Assembly (NCBI GenBank): GCA_964594175.1
Contig: CAZQLM010000008.1
Location: 1 to 22,425, forward strand
DNA length: 22,425 nt
Source: SZUA-1535 sp964594175
GTDB taxonomy: Archaea; Aenigmatarchaeota; Aenigmatarchaeia; Aenigmatarchaeales; SZUA-1535
Reading direction: 5' to 3'
Under the pieces are notes generated by a model. The model saw only the letters and a list, made by a program, of their open reading frames with translations. It was not told where the DNA came from and searched no databases. This document shows, one piece after another, positions 6,013-14,167 of the stretch; position 1 is the first letter of the stretch, and every line of letters starts with the position of its first letter. Made by a program: the position numbers and the translations under genes.

Positions 6013-8646
6013 ATGCCGATAGTTTTTGTAGATAAAAGGAAAAGGGACAGAGCACTGCCGGAATTTTTCCTTCCTTACGTAAGAGAATGGTTTTACTCAC
6101 GCTTTAAAGGGCTAACCCCCCCGCAGCAGTTCAGCTTTCGCCTGATTCACGAAAGGAAAAACGCCTTAATAACAGCTCCCACCGGAAGCGGAAAAACCCT
6201 TGCCGGGTTTTTGACTGTGATCAACGAGCTTTTCAGGCTCGCGGAGAAAAATAAACTCGAAGATAGAATTTACTGCCTTTACGTTTCTCCTTTGAAAGCT
6301 TTGAACAACGACATAAAAAGAAATCTGGAAATACCTCTGGCAGAGATAAGGGAAATCGCTGAAAAGAAATTCAAAAAAGCACTTGCGGAAATTCGCGTGG
6401 CTGTAAGGACAGGAGATGTTACGCAAAGCGAAAAGGCAAGGCAGCTTAAAAAACCGCCGCACATCCTGATAACAACTCCCGAAAGCCTTGCTATAATGCT
6501 AAACGCCCCGAAATTCAGGGAAATGCTAAAAACGGTGAAATGGGTTATAGTCGATGAGATTCACGAACTCGCGAGCAGCAAGCGCGGTGTGCATCTCTCG
6601 CTCAGCCTTGAAAGGCTGCGCGAACTTACCGGCAAGGAATTCGTGCGCATTGGCTTGGGAGCTACTCTGCATCCTTTAGAAGAGGCTGCAAAGTTTCTTG
6701 TTGGTTATAACAATAAAGGCGAGCTTAGAGATTGCGTGATAGTAGATGTAACCTGGGAAAAGCCATATGACTTAAAAGTTCTCTGCCCCGTCAGGGATTT
6801 GATTCACATTTCTGCGGAAGAGCTCAACGATGCTATGTACGAGCTTTTGGATAAGCTTATAGAAAATCACAGAACAACTCTGATTTTCACGAACACGCGC
6901 TCGGGAACGGAGAGGGTGGTTTACCATCTGAAGGAAAGGTGGAAGAGAAAATATGCAGAACTTGCAGACTCGCTTATAGGCGCTCACCACGGCTCGCTTT
7001 CAAGGGAAGTTCGCTTGGAGGTCGAGGAAAAGTTGAAGCGCGGTGAGCTGAAAGCGGTGGTTTGCTCCACATCTCTCGAGCTGGGAATAGACATAGGTTA
7101 TGTTGATTTGGTTGTGCAGCTCGGCTCGCCGAAAAGCGTAACTAGGGCTGTGCAGAGAATAGGGAGGAGCGGGCATAAATTTGGGGATATTGCAAGGGGA
7201 AGGATAATAGCTTTAGACCGAGATGATTTAGTTGAAACGAGCGTAATGCTCGCGTGCGCCTTGAAAAGAAAGCTCGATAAGTTTAAGGTTCCGAAAAACT
7301 GTTTGGATGTGCTCGCCCAGCACATAGTTGGCATGGCTCTGGAGAAAAAATGGAAAATAGACAGAGCCTTTCGCGCTGTTAAGAGGAGTTACTGCTATCA
7401 CGAGCTTAGTAAAGAGGATTTTCTCTCTCTGCTTCGCTATCTTTCCGGGAGCTACGTTGATCTGCGGGACAGAAGCGTTTACGGAAAGATTTGGCTCGAT
7501 GAAGAGACAAAGGAATTTGGCAGGCGCGGCAAGTACACGAGGGTTATTTATTATTTGAACTTAGGAACAATTCCAGATGAGGTGAAAGTTGACGTTTACC
7601 TTTTGCCAGGCTATCGCTACATAGGCGGACTGGAAGAGGATTTCCTGGAGCGTTTAAAACCTGGGGACATTTTTGTTTTGGGAGGAAAGCTTTACTACTT
7701 TGTCTACGCTCGCGGGATGCGCTGCTACGTGAAGGAAGCTCCGAAGGAAGCGCTGCCAACAATACCAAGTTGGTTCAGCGAAATGCTTCCGCTCAGCTTT
7801 GAACTTGCCGAGGAAATAAGAAAGTTTCGCGAGGTGATGAGAAAAAAACTGGAGAAAAAGGAAGGCAGGGAAGGAATAATTTCCTGGATAATGAAAACCT
7901 TGCCAGTAGACGCTAATACGGCAAATGCAATTTATCTTTACTTCAAGGAGCAGCACGAATTTGCCTTCATTCCCAAAGCCAATGAGCTCTTAGTCGAGCA
8001 CACGGAAGATTTGCACGGAAGAAGGTTTCTTGTCTTTCACGCTCTTTTCGGAAGAAAGGTAAACGACGCTCTATCAAGGGCGCTCGCTCTGATTATAGCT
8101 GATCAAATCGCGAGCGACGTGCTCACGATGATAAGCGATAACGGCTTTGCTCTGCTTGTTCCGCAAGGTAAACAAGCTAACGTGAAAAAAGCCTTTGAAG
8201 AACTTTTCGGCAGAGACATAGAGGAAATGCTTAAAAAGAACGTAAGGCGAACAGAACTTATGCTCCGCAGATTTAGACACTGCGCGGCTCGAAGCTTTCT
8301 GGTTCTGCGTAACTATAAGGGGCACAAGATAAGCGTTGCGAAACAGCAAACAAATGCTCAAACTTTACTGAGAGTTTGCGAAAGGATAGAAAAAGATTTT
8401 CCGGTGATAAAGGAAACCTATCGTGAAATTCTTTACGATGTCATGGATTTGGAAAACGCTAAAAGGGTTCTGGAATGGATGAAAAACGGAAAGCTAAAGC
8501 TCAGGGAAATCTCTACTCCCGTCCCTAGTCCTTTTGCCCATAACTTAATACTTTTAGGAGAAAGCGATGTGATATTGATGGCTGACAGAAAGAAAAGATT
8601 GCTTGAGCTTTACGAAGCCGTGCTCAGAGAGATCAGAAAAATATAA
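6013..8646 (+). CDS. lhr: Lhr-family superfamily 2 ATP-dependent helicase
   Basis: 877 residues from ATG 6013, chosen because the TATA-like box overlaps the upstream TTG frame. Helicase motifs are complete: Walker A APTGSGKT at 55-62, TTPESL near 154-159, the DEIH box at 181-184, GLGATLHP near 214-221, IFTNTRSGTERV near 291-302, STSLELGIDIG near 352-362 and QRIGRSGH at 381-388. The remaining 490 residues are the Lhr-core region with winged-helix and Lhr-specific domains, and the length is usual for archaeal Lhr. These 3'-5' helicases unwind DNA and RNA:DNA hybrids and are tied to replication-coupled repair. The phosphoesterase two genes downstream belongs to a family often found next to Lhr. 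No missing motif or frameshift is visible. Confidence 0.95.
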   Translation: MPIVFVDKRKRDRALPEFFLPYVREWFYSRFKGLTPPQQFSFRLIHERKNALITAPTGSGKTLAGFLTVINELFRLAEKNKLEDRIYCLYVSPLKALNNDIKRNLEIPLAEIREIAEKKFKKALAEIRVAVRTGDVTQSEKARQLKKPPHILITTPESLAIMLNAPKFREMLKTVKWVIVDEIHELASSKRGVHLSLSLERLRELTGKEFVRIGLGATLHPLEEAAKFLVGYNNKGELRDCVIVDVTWEKPYDLKVLCPVRDLIHISAEELNDAMYELLDKLIENHRTTLIFTNTRSGTERVVYHLKERWKRKYAELADSLIGAHHGSLSREVRLEVEEKLKRGELKAVVCSTSLELGIDIGYVDLVVQLGSPKSVTRAVQRIGRSGHKFGDIARGRIIALDRDDLVETSVMLACALKRKLDKFKVPKNCLDVLAQHIVGMALEKKWKIDRAFRAVKRSYCYHELSKEDFLSLLRYLSGSYVDLRDRSVYGKIWLDEETKEFGRRGKYTRVIYYLNLGTIPDEVKVDVYLLPGYRYIGGLEEDFLERLKPGDIFVLGGKLYYFVYARGMRCYVKEAPKEALPTIPSWFSEMLPLSFELAEEIRKFREVMRKKLEKKEGREGIISWIMKTLPVDANTANAIYLYFKEQHEFAFIPKANELLVEHTEDLHGRRFLVFHALFGRKVNDALSRALALIIADQIASDVLTMISDNGFALLVPQGKQANVKKAFEELFGRDIEEMLKKNVRRTELMLRRFRHCAARSFLVLRNYKGHKISVAKQQTNAQTLLRVCERIEKDFPVIKETYREILYDVMDLENAKRVLEWMKNGKLKLREISTPVPSPFAHNLILLGESDVILMADRKKRLLELYEAVLREIRKI

Positions 8647-8835
8647 TTTTTAGAAAGCTGCCAAAGCCATTAAAATGGAAGGATTTAAATCTTCATTTAT
8701 TGCAAGCATTATTTTGAAGCAAAAAATAAGAAGCAAGACCAAAATAGAATTTTCTTTTTGCACTTACCATGCTTTCAGCTTTGCATAATGCACGGATTTT
8801 CACTTGCAACCAATTTTCATCTTTATAAAAAAGAT

Positions 8836-8847
8836 AAATTTAAAAAA
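8836..8847 (+). promoter_or_regulatory. TATA-like box for the HExxH gene
   Basis: The A/T run aaatttaaaaaa is centred about 27 bases before ATG 8869. This spacing favours 8869 over earlier in-frame starts (ATG 8788, TTG 8758). Confidence 0.4.
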
Positions 8848-8868
8848 TTTCGTGAAAAGGTTTTAGCT

Positions 8869-9594
8869 ATGGAATTTGGAAATGTCGAAAAAATGGTCAA
8901 ATATTTCTCGGAGATAAGCAAGCCGAGTGATAAAAAAATATTCTATTCAATTGCTAGGAAACTCGAAAAAGAATATTTGAGGAAGTGCCTTGAAAGTTTT
9001 ATCGGAAGAAGGTTAACCGATAAGGAAAGAAGGGAGATGAGAAAAATTTTGCGAGTAAAAAAATTAAAAAATGGAAGAGCTTTTTACAATCTTATAAGTA
9101 ATCGTATTTTTATAGATGAATTAAACCCTCAAACAGTAATTCACGAATATGCTCATTGGCTACGGTACAAAAGGTTGGGTAAATTATCCAGGATTATTGA
9201 TGTGTTAAAAAGAATTAAAAGCTATAGCGATGTAGCGGCTGAAGCATACTCGCTTCTGGCTGAGATAGAATCGTTGAACATTTTGTGTAAAAAATTTTCT
9301 GAAAATGATTTTCATAATTATTATTTAGAGTTTTGGAAAGATGTCAGGGAAGGTAAAATAGATATCGAAAATCCTTTTGCAAGAGGTTTATACAGATTAA
9401 TTATTCTTACAAATTTCAGTGAGAAAAAATATTTTTTGGCAGCTGAATTTTTGATGGAGAATGTGGAATTTATAGAGGAGCTAAAACACATGCATCCAAA
9501 GGACTTCGAGAAAAAAGTAAAAGAATGGTTGAAAAATGAATATGTAAAAAAATGCGCAGAATTTTTCGATGTCTTAAAGAAAATATTAAAATGA
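8869..9594 (+). CDS. Putative HExxH zinc metallopeptidase-like protein
   Basis: 241 residues from ATG 8869; the frame is open further upstream (ATG 8788, TTG 8758), but the TATA-like element favours 8869. The motif HEYAHWL at 92-98 is a classic HExxH zinc site following a short hydrophobic strand (FIDELNPQTVI). A likely third ligand is E125 in SDVAAEAYSLLAEIES, 29 residues downstream, as in gluzincin-type peptidases. The N-terminal 60 residues and the C-terminal half are charged and helical, with no signal peptide or transmembrane helix, so it is probably cytoplasmic. I do not recognise the family. It lies between lhr and an ICC-like phosphoesterase on the same strand, so a role in the same pathway is possible. 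A run of seven T right after the stop could act as a terminator. Confidence 0.7.
   Translation: MEFGNVEKMVKYFSEISKPSDKKIFYSIARKLEKEYLRKCLESFIGRRLTDKERREMRKILRVKKLKNGRAFYNLISNRIFIDELNPQTVIHEYAHWLRYKRLGKLSRIIDVLKRIKSYSDVAAEAYSLLAEIESLNILCKKFSENDFHNYYLEFWKDVREGKIDIENPFARGLYRLIILTNFSEKKYFLAAEFLMENVEFIEELKHMHPKDFEKKVKEWLKNEYVKKCAEFFDVLKKILK
9583..9590 (+). promoter_or_regulatory. TATA-like box for the phosphoesterase gene
   Basis: atattaaa, inside the last codons of the HExxH gene and centred 29 bases before ATG 9616. Confidence 0.45.
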
Positions 9595-9615
9595 TTTTTT
9601 TGCAAAACTCTTTAC

Positions 9616-10389
9616 ATGTTTCGCATTTCAAAATATTTTTTCATTCCATGTGCTTTACCTGCTTTGTATATAAAGCCCTTAAACGCTTTATGCATTGCGG
9701 ACTTGCATTTGGGATATGAGGGAATAATGGCAGAACACTATGGGCTTTTTCTCCCAAAAGTTCAGTTTCAGGAAGAAATGGAAAATTTAAAGCTTTTGCT
9801 TAGCACTTTTGATAAGCTTCCTGAAAAAATAATTCTTAATGGCGATGTAAAGCACGAGTTCAGCGAGACAAGCTATCACGAGTTTCGCGAAGTAGGTGAG
9901 CTTTTAAGCTTTTTGGAAAAAAATTTTGAAAAAATAATCATTGTCAAAGGAAATCACGACAATTTCATAGCAAGAGTTACAAGAAAATTTGAAAAGGTAG
10001 AACTGGTTGAGTGCTATGAGGAAAAAAATTTTGTTTTCTTTCATGGGCATAAAATGGTTAAAAAGCTTGAAGAGTTAAAAGGAAAAACTGTTATTACAGC
10101 ACATGAACATGCGAGCATAGCTTTTTATAGTAAAGTTGGAAAAAAAGAAAAAATCCCTTGCTTTTTGCATGGTAATGTGAATAACTTTGAACTTTGCGTT
10201 ATGCCAGCTTTTTCCACACTTGCTCAAGGAAGCGAGATTAATATCTTACCAAAACAAGAGCTTTTGTCTCCTTTGCTTAGAGAAATAGATATCGATAGCT
10301 TAGAAGTTATTCTAATTTCGAAAGAGCTTGGAGTGAAAAAACTTGGAAAACTCGGAGAGATTAAAAAAGTAACGCAAAATGTTTTTTAA
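9616..10389 (+). CDS. ICC-like metallophosphoesterase (COG1407 type)
   Basis: 257 residues. All calcineurin-like phosphoesterase motifs are present in order: DLH at 29-31, GDVKHE at 76-81, GNHDN at 112-116, HGHK at 143-146 and HEHAS at 163-167, forming a two-metal site. The GDxxHE variant and the overall length are characteristic of the archaeal COG1407 ICC-like family. Members of this family are frequent neighbours of Lhr helicases, and bacterial relatives act as nucleases or phosphodiesterases; the natural substrate in archaea is not settled. Here it is the second gene after lhr, with the HExxH gene between. It has its own TATA-like box within the end of the previous gene, so independent transcription is possible. 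No signal peptide; cytoplasmic. Confidence 0.9.
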   Translation: MFRISKYFFIPCALPALYIKPLNALCIADLHLGYEGIMAEHYGLFLPKVQFQEEMENLKLLLSTFDKLPEKIILNGDVKHEFSETSYHEFREVGELLSFLEKNFEKIIIVKGNHDNFIARVTRKFEKVELVECYEEKNFVFFHGHKMVKKLEELKGKTVITAHEHASIAFYSKVGKKEKIPCFLHGNVNNFELCVMPAFSTLAQGSEINILPKQELLSPLLREIDIDSLEVILISKELGVKKLGKLGEIKKVTQNVF

Positions 10390-10391
10390 TC
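10382..10391 (+). promoter_or_regulatory. TATA-like box for the ROK kinase gene
   Basis: ttttttaatc, centred about 27 bases before ATG 10413 and overlapping the stop of the phosphoesterase gene. The T-run could also serve as a terminator for that gene. Confidence 0.4.
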
Positions 10392-10412
10392 TTTATCTTA
10401 ACAAATTCATTT

Positions 10413-11282
10413 ATGCACAAGATTTTGCTCTTCGATATAGGAAGCACAAATTTGCGCTATGCTTTAGCACGAACTAGCGGGGAATTTATTTCTAAAATTT
10501 TCAGTGAAAAAACTCCATTGAAGAAAAAAGATATTGAAGAAAAAGTAAGAGAAATTGCAGAAAATTTTAATGTAAAAATAGCATGCGTTTCAACAACAGG
10601 ACTCGTTGATGAAAAAGGTATTGTAAAAAAATTTGATAACGCCAAAGGTAAAGTGTTGAAAAATGTAAACTTCGTAAATGTGCTGAAAAAATCTGGATGT
10701 GAGAAAGTTTTTGTGGAGAATGATTGCAATGCTGCTGTTCTCGGAGAAATTTTCTTTGGTGAAGGAGCTGGCTATAAATGCGTTATTCACATTACTTTTG
10801 GCTCTGGAATAGGGGCAGGGATTTTTGCTCACGGAAAGCTTTTAAAAGGCGAGCACGGATTTGCTGGCGAGATTGGGCACTTGCCAATGTATGAAAATTT
10901 TGTATGGGAAGAAGTTTGTTCAGGTCGCGGAATACCAAGCTTCGTGAACTACCTACTTGAAAAGGAAAATAAAAAGCAAATTCCATATTTAAGCGCGGAA
11001 AAGTTTTTTGAATTAGTGAAAAGAAGAAAAATTTTTGCAAAATATCTTGAAATAATTCATGAATGCAATGCAAAAGGATTTGCAGCTTTAATAAATACTT
11101 TCAACCCCGGATTAATTACTATTAGCGGAAGCGTCATGTTGAAAAATCCATTTTTGCTTAAAGAAGCAAAGAAACGAATGAAAAAATATCTCTATGTACC
11201 TATGCCAAAAATAAAAATAACAAAGTTAAGAGATAAAATCTCGCTTTACGGAGCTTTAGCATTAGTGAAATACAAGTGCTAA
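10413..11282 (+). CDS. ROK-family sugar kinase
   Basis: 289 residues, normal for ROK kinases such as archaeal and bacterial glucokinases and N-acetylmannosamine kinases. The phosphate-1 motif DIGSTNLR is at 8-15, the catalytic region VENDCNAAVLGE at 101-112 (D104 is the probable base), and the phosphate-2 motif TFGSGIGAGI at 128-137. The sugar-binding HGFAGEIGH at 148-156 follows, and the adenosine loop is near ISGSVM around 247-252. The family's zinc-binding CxCGxxGC motif, expected just after GEIGH, is reduced to EEVCSGRGIPS (only C169), so structural zinc is probably not bound through cysteines. Sugar specificity cannot be read from sequence. It is separated from its neighbours by its own promoter and ends four bases into the convergent methyltransferase pseudogene. 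Confidence 0.9.
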   Translation: MHKILLFDIGSTNLRYALARTSGEFISKIFSEKTPLKKKDIEEKVREIAENFNVKIACVSTTGLVDEKGIVKKFDNAKGKVLKNVNFVNVLKKSGCEKVFVENDCNAAVLGEIFFGEGAGYKCVIHITFGSGIGAGIFAHGKLLKGEHGFAGEIGHLPMYENFVWEEVCSGRGIPSFVNYLLEKENKKQIPYLSAEKFFELVKRRKIFAKYLEIIHECNAKGFAALINTFNPGLITISGSVMLKNPFLLKEAKKRMKKYLYVPMPKIKITKLRDKISLYGALALVKYKC

Positions 11283-11908
11283 ACTCTTCTCAAAATAAGA
11301 TAATTAAAATTGGTATGACGTTTAAGTTTTCTTATTGAGCTATGATCATGTTCAAAAAATCCTAGAAATTCAAATTTTTTGCATCTTTCAAGAATGAGCA
11401 TGAACTCCTGTGGAAAAATTAATTTCCGAAGATGTTCCTCTTTTAAATATTTTTTATTTTCATTTTCAACGATTTCTAACACTAGCTCTTCTTTCACAAT
11501 TTGGTTAATTAAATCTTGTAGGTGTAATCTATAGCTTGCTCTTATTTTTATTCCATTTCTTTTCATTTTCCATTTTTGTGTTCTAAACACATTTTTCCAA
11601 TTTAGGTGGGAAAGCGTTTCTTCGTTATTTCTAACATACCCTATGGTTCCCATTAGAATAAATGCAAAATCGAATTTCTCGAAGATAGTCGAGCATCTCT
11701 TTGCTTATATCCAGTCCTGCACAGATGTATCCACGTTTCGCAAATTCTATTAGCTGTTTTCCAGGTCCGCAACCTATGTCCAAAACTTTTTTACTTTTAT
11801 TTTACTAAAGTTAGAAATAACCATTTCAAAAAAATCTACCTGTTTTTTAACGTCTACAAAACTGAACGCAATATCATAGTAATGTGGATTTTTATATACA
11901 TTTTCCAT
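11279..11908 (-). pseudogene. Decayed class I SAM-dependent methyltransferase
   Basis: Three minus-strand pieces in different frames together resemble one small methyltransferase. Piece A starts at ATG 11908 (MENVYKNPHYYDIAF...) and runs to a one-base frame break in the six-T run at 11787-11792. Piece B carries SAM motif I, VLDIGCGPGKQLIEFAKRG, followed by GLDISKEMLDYL. Near 11683 the frame changes again, directly to piece C, FEKFDFAFILMGTIGYV, which is the motif II strand. About 35-40 residues normally found between these motifs are absent. Piece C then runs 124 codons from ATG 11653 to 11279 with a family-like C-terminal region (LIFPQEFMLILERC, FEFLGFFE), and seems to lack the usual segment after SHL as well. 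Several independent lesions argue against a simple sequencing error. The function was small-molecule or macromolecule methylation, target unknown. Confidence 0.8.
11889..11898 (+). promoter_or_regulatory. TATA-like box for the YvcK-like gene
   Basis: tttttatata, centred 28 bases before ATG 11923. It lies inside the first codons of the methyltransferase pseudogene on the other strand. Confidence 0.6.
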
Positions 11909-11922
11909 GAAAAAATTTAGAC

Positions 11923-12897
11923 ATGAAAGTTATAAAGCTTGTTTGCTTCGGTGGCGGCAACGCTCTGCCAAAAGTTGTGCTCGAGCCTTTGAGAAACGAG
12001 CAAAATATAGAAATCACGAGCGTAACTTCTATGGTTGATGACGGTGGCAGCACAGGAGTATTAAGAAAGGAGCTAAACGTTCTGCCTCCTGCAGATATAA
12101 GAAGACATATTTTAGCTTTATCTCGGGCAGAGGAATGGAAGAAAAAGCTCTGGAAATTTAGATTTGCGAGAGATATAGTTTTTCCAGATGGTCATCGCGG
12201 ACACAGCTTTGCTAACGTTTTTATAGCAGGTTTAGAGCATGTGCTCGGGGATTTTGAAAAAGCTCTGGAAATCGTTCACGATTTTATGAAAGTTCGTGGA
12301 AAATGCCTGCCGGCTACACTTGAGAAAGTAAAACTTCTCGCAGAGCTTGAAAATGGAGAAATATTAGAAGGTGAGGAAAAACTTGATATAATAAAAAACA
12401 GAGATCCTAAGCTTAGAATAAAAAAACTTTGGCTTGAACCAGAGGCAAGAGCTTACAAACCTGTAATCGAAGCGATAACCCAAGCTGATTTTATTGTAAT
12501 CGGGCCAGGAGATTTGTATTCAAGCATTTTGCCTTGCTTTTTACCAGCAGGTATGAAAAAAGCTTTGGAAAAAAGCGAAGCAAAGAAAATTTTCATGGCT
12601 CCTGCTATGACAAAACTCGGAGAAACTTATGGCTATAGTTTAGAAGATTTTGTTGAAGAGGTTGAAAGCTACGCATGCGAACTTGATTTTGTTGTTTTCA
12701 ATACAACAATTCCTGAAAAGGAAAGAATAGAAGAATATAAAAAAGAAGAACCTTTGCTCCACGAGCTTGTTTTACCAAAATGTAAAAATTTACCAAAAGA
12801 GAAATTCATTGGAAAAGATCTGCTATTAGACGGATTGGCTGTAGAATATAGTCCAAAAAAAGTAAAAAGAGTTCTGTTGGAGATTTTCTCGAATTAA
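11923..12897 (+). CDS. yvcK: YvcK/CofD-fold protein of the YvcK (GlmR) type
   Basis: 324 residues, close to the 310-330 of YvcK proteins. Motifs: GGGNALPKV at 10-18, DDGGSTGVLRKEL at 39-51, LPPADIRRHILALS at 54-67, GHSFANVFIAGL at 93-104, GKCLPATLEKV at 126-136, and GPGDLYSSILP at 194-204. The DDGGS-S/T-G and PP-G/A-DIR signatures separate YvcK from the F420-pathway transferase CofD, which shares the fold. Bacterial YvcK/GlmR binds UDP-GlcNAc and controls carbon flow into cell-envelope precursors; the archaeal role is not established. The cytoplasmic location fits the lack of any membrane segment. It has its own strong TATA-like box and is followed, 34 bases later, by rpoL with a separate promoter. 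The start MKVIKLVCFGGG is well placed at the Rossmann strand. Confidence 0.88.
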   Translation: MKVIKLVCFGGGNALPKVVLEPLRNEQNIEITSVTSMVDDGGSTGVLRKELNVLPPADIRRHILALSRAEEWKKKLWKFRFARDIVFPDGHRGHSFANVFIAGLEHVLGDFEKALEIVHDFMKVRGKCLPATLEKVKLLAELENGEILEGEEKLDIIKNRDPKLRIKKLWLEPEARAYKPVIEAITQADFIVIGPGDLYSSILPCFLPAGMKKALEKSEAKKIFMAPAMTKLGETYGYSLEDFVEEVESYACELDFVVFNTTIPEKERIEEYKKEEPLLHELVLPKCKNLPKEKFIGKDLLLDGLAVEYSPKKVKRVLLEIFSN

Positions 12898-12898
12898 C

Positions 12899-12908
12899 AT
12901 TTATATAC
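12899..12908 (+). promoter_or_regulatory. TATA-like box for rpoL
   Basis: atttatatac, centred 28 bases before ATG 12932; it begins right after the stop of the YvcK-like gene. Confidence 0.6.
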
Positions 12909-12931
12909 TTAAAATTCCTTACCTTTTAGCT

Positions 12932-13189
12932 ATGAAGGTAAATGTCATCAGAAAAGAAGATGAGCTTCTTGAAATAGAGATTCCTAAGGAAGAAACACTT
13001 ACGCATCTTTTGGCAAGGTTCTGCGAAGCTGATAGCGCTGCTGTAAGAGAGCACCCTTTTCTAACAGAACCGAAGCTTATAATTTACGGAAAAAATCCTA
13101 AGAAAGCTTTGATAAAAGCAATAGACAACGTGCTTTCTGCTCTTGAGGAATTTAAAAATCATTTTAAAAGAGCTTTGAAAGAAGTTTAA
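12932..13189 (+). CDS. rpoL: DNA-directed RNA polymerase subunit Rpo11 (RpoL)
   Basis: 85 residues, near the 90-95 usual for archaeal Rpo11. It starts with the family's MKVxVIRKEDxxLEIEI strand and the LTHLLARF segment, which corresponds to the conserved TLxNLL helix start. The central AAVREHPFLTEPKLIIYG matches the conserved HPLxxxPxxxI stretch, and a C-terminal amphipathic helix (KALIKAIDNVLSALEEFKNHF) follows. Rpo11 pairs with Rpo3 (RpoD) to form the alpha-like assembly platform of RNA polymerase. The usual Gly-Asn of TLGNLL is Thr-His here (TLTHLL), a mild divergence. It is transcribed from its own promoter. Confidence 0.9.
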   Translation: MKVNVIRKEDELLEIEIPKEETLTHLLARFCEADSAAVREHPFLTEPKLIIYGKNPKKALIKAIDNVLSALEEFKNHFKRALKEV

Positions 13190-13215
13190 TTCTTTGAAAT
13201 TTTTCTATCGCTCAA

Positions 13216-14088
13216 TCACAAAATCTTGTATCTTATTTTATATTTTTCACAAAATTCTTTTGCTTTCCTTTCTAGCTCTAACTGATACGCTTTATTTGGT
13301 TGGTTAAAGATTTTGAAAAGGTGCTTATATCTTGGCAATAACTCTGGAAAATGTTTCTCAATAATTTTATAGTAAAGTTCCTTTCCAATACCGTATAAAG
13401 TTAAAGCACCAACAAAAACATAGTCAGCTCCGAATTCTTTAGCTGTTTTTACCATTTCTTCTATTTGCTCTGCGGAATCAGAAATAAAAGGCAAAACCGG
13501 GATGAAGGCTATCCCGGAGTAAAAGCCGGATTCCTTTACCTTTTGTAGCGTTTCTAACCTTTCATTCGGTTTTGGAGCATTTGGCTCGAAGATTTTTGCG
13601 ATTTTTTTGTCTAATGTTGAGAATGAAAAGGTTACCAGTATACCATGCTTCAATTTGCTCAAATCTTCTGGCAAAATCGCGTTTTTATCAATCTTTTCCA
13701 GCAAATCTAAATCCCTTAAAATCAGGGTTGATTTCGTTAAGCAATGAACAGGAAATCTGAACCTTGCAATAATTTCCAAACATTTCCTCGTTAACTTGTA
13801 TTTCTTTTCAGCATGCATCCAGGGTTCAGTTGCCGAGCTTAAAGCAATAAAGCCGTATTCTTTTCCTTTAGCTCTATTTAGCAACTCCTTTTCAAGCAGA
13901 AGAGGAGCGTTTATCTTTGCTGCCAAACCCTGCTTCATGTTTTCCCCATATTTGCTGCCGCGGATGTAGCAGTAAATGCAGTTGAAATCGCAGAGCTGAT
14001 AGGGATTTAAAGAATAATCGTCTAAGAACCATTCATCCCTTTTACCATGTTTATTCAAAATAGTTTTCGCGAATATTTCTCTTACCAT
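13216..14088 (-). CDS. Radical SAM protein, SplB-like (COG1533)
   Basis: 290 residues. The [4Fe-4S]-binding CxxxCxxC is at C33, C37 and C40 (CDFNCIYCYIRGS). It is followed by features of the COG1533 group related to spore photoproduct lyase: SSATEPWMHAEKKYKLTRKC around 84-103, HCLTKSTLILRD around 114-125, and TFSFSTLDKKIAKIFEPNAP around 153-172. The LNPYQLCDFNC approach to the cluster and the EPNAP(K)PxxR motif are typical of this group. The reaction is not known in archaea; a photolyase-like repair role or a radical modification is possible. The start is supported by a minus-strand TATA-like box at 14111-14120. It is transcribed divergently from the DUF99 gene, with both promoters in the 79 bases between them. 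Confidence 0.87.
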   Translation of the reverse strand: MVREIFAKTILNKHGKRDEWFLDDYSLNPYQLCDFNCIYCYIRGSKYGENMKQGLAAKINAPLLLEKELLNRAKGKEYGFIALSSATEPWMHAEKKYKLTRKCLEIIARFRFPVHCLTKSTLILRDLDLLEKIDKNAILPEDLSKLKHGILVTFSFSTLDKKIAKIFEPNAPKPNERLETLQKVKESGFYSGIAFIPVLPFISDSAEQIEEMVKTAKEFGADYVFVGALTLYGIGKELYYKIIEKHFPELLPRYKHLFKIFNQPNKAYQLELERKAKEFCEKYKIRYKIL

Positions 14089-14110
14089 ATTTTATTTTGC
14101 GTTTTTCACA

Positions 14111-14120
14111 AAATTTAAGA
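14111..14120 (-). promoter_or_regulatory. TATA-like box for the radical SAM gene
   Basis: On the minus strand tcttaaattt, centred 27 bases before ATG 14088. Confidence 0.5.
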
Positions 14121-14136
14121 ATTTAAGGTACGGAAA

Positions 14137-14145
14137 TCTATAAAT
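14137..14145 (+). promoter_or_regulatory. TATA-like box for the DUF99 / signal peptidase operon
   Basis: tctataaat, centred 27 bases before ATG 14168. Confidence 0.5.
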
Positions 14146-14167
14146 CGTTTCTTTTTAAAAAATTTTC

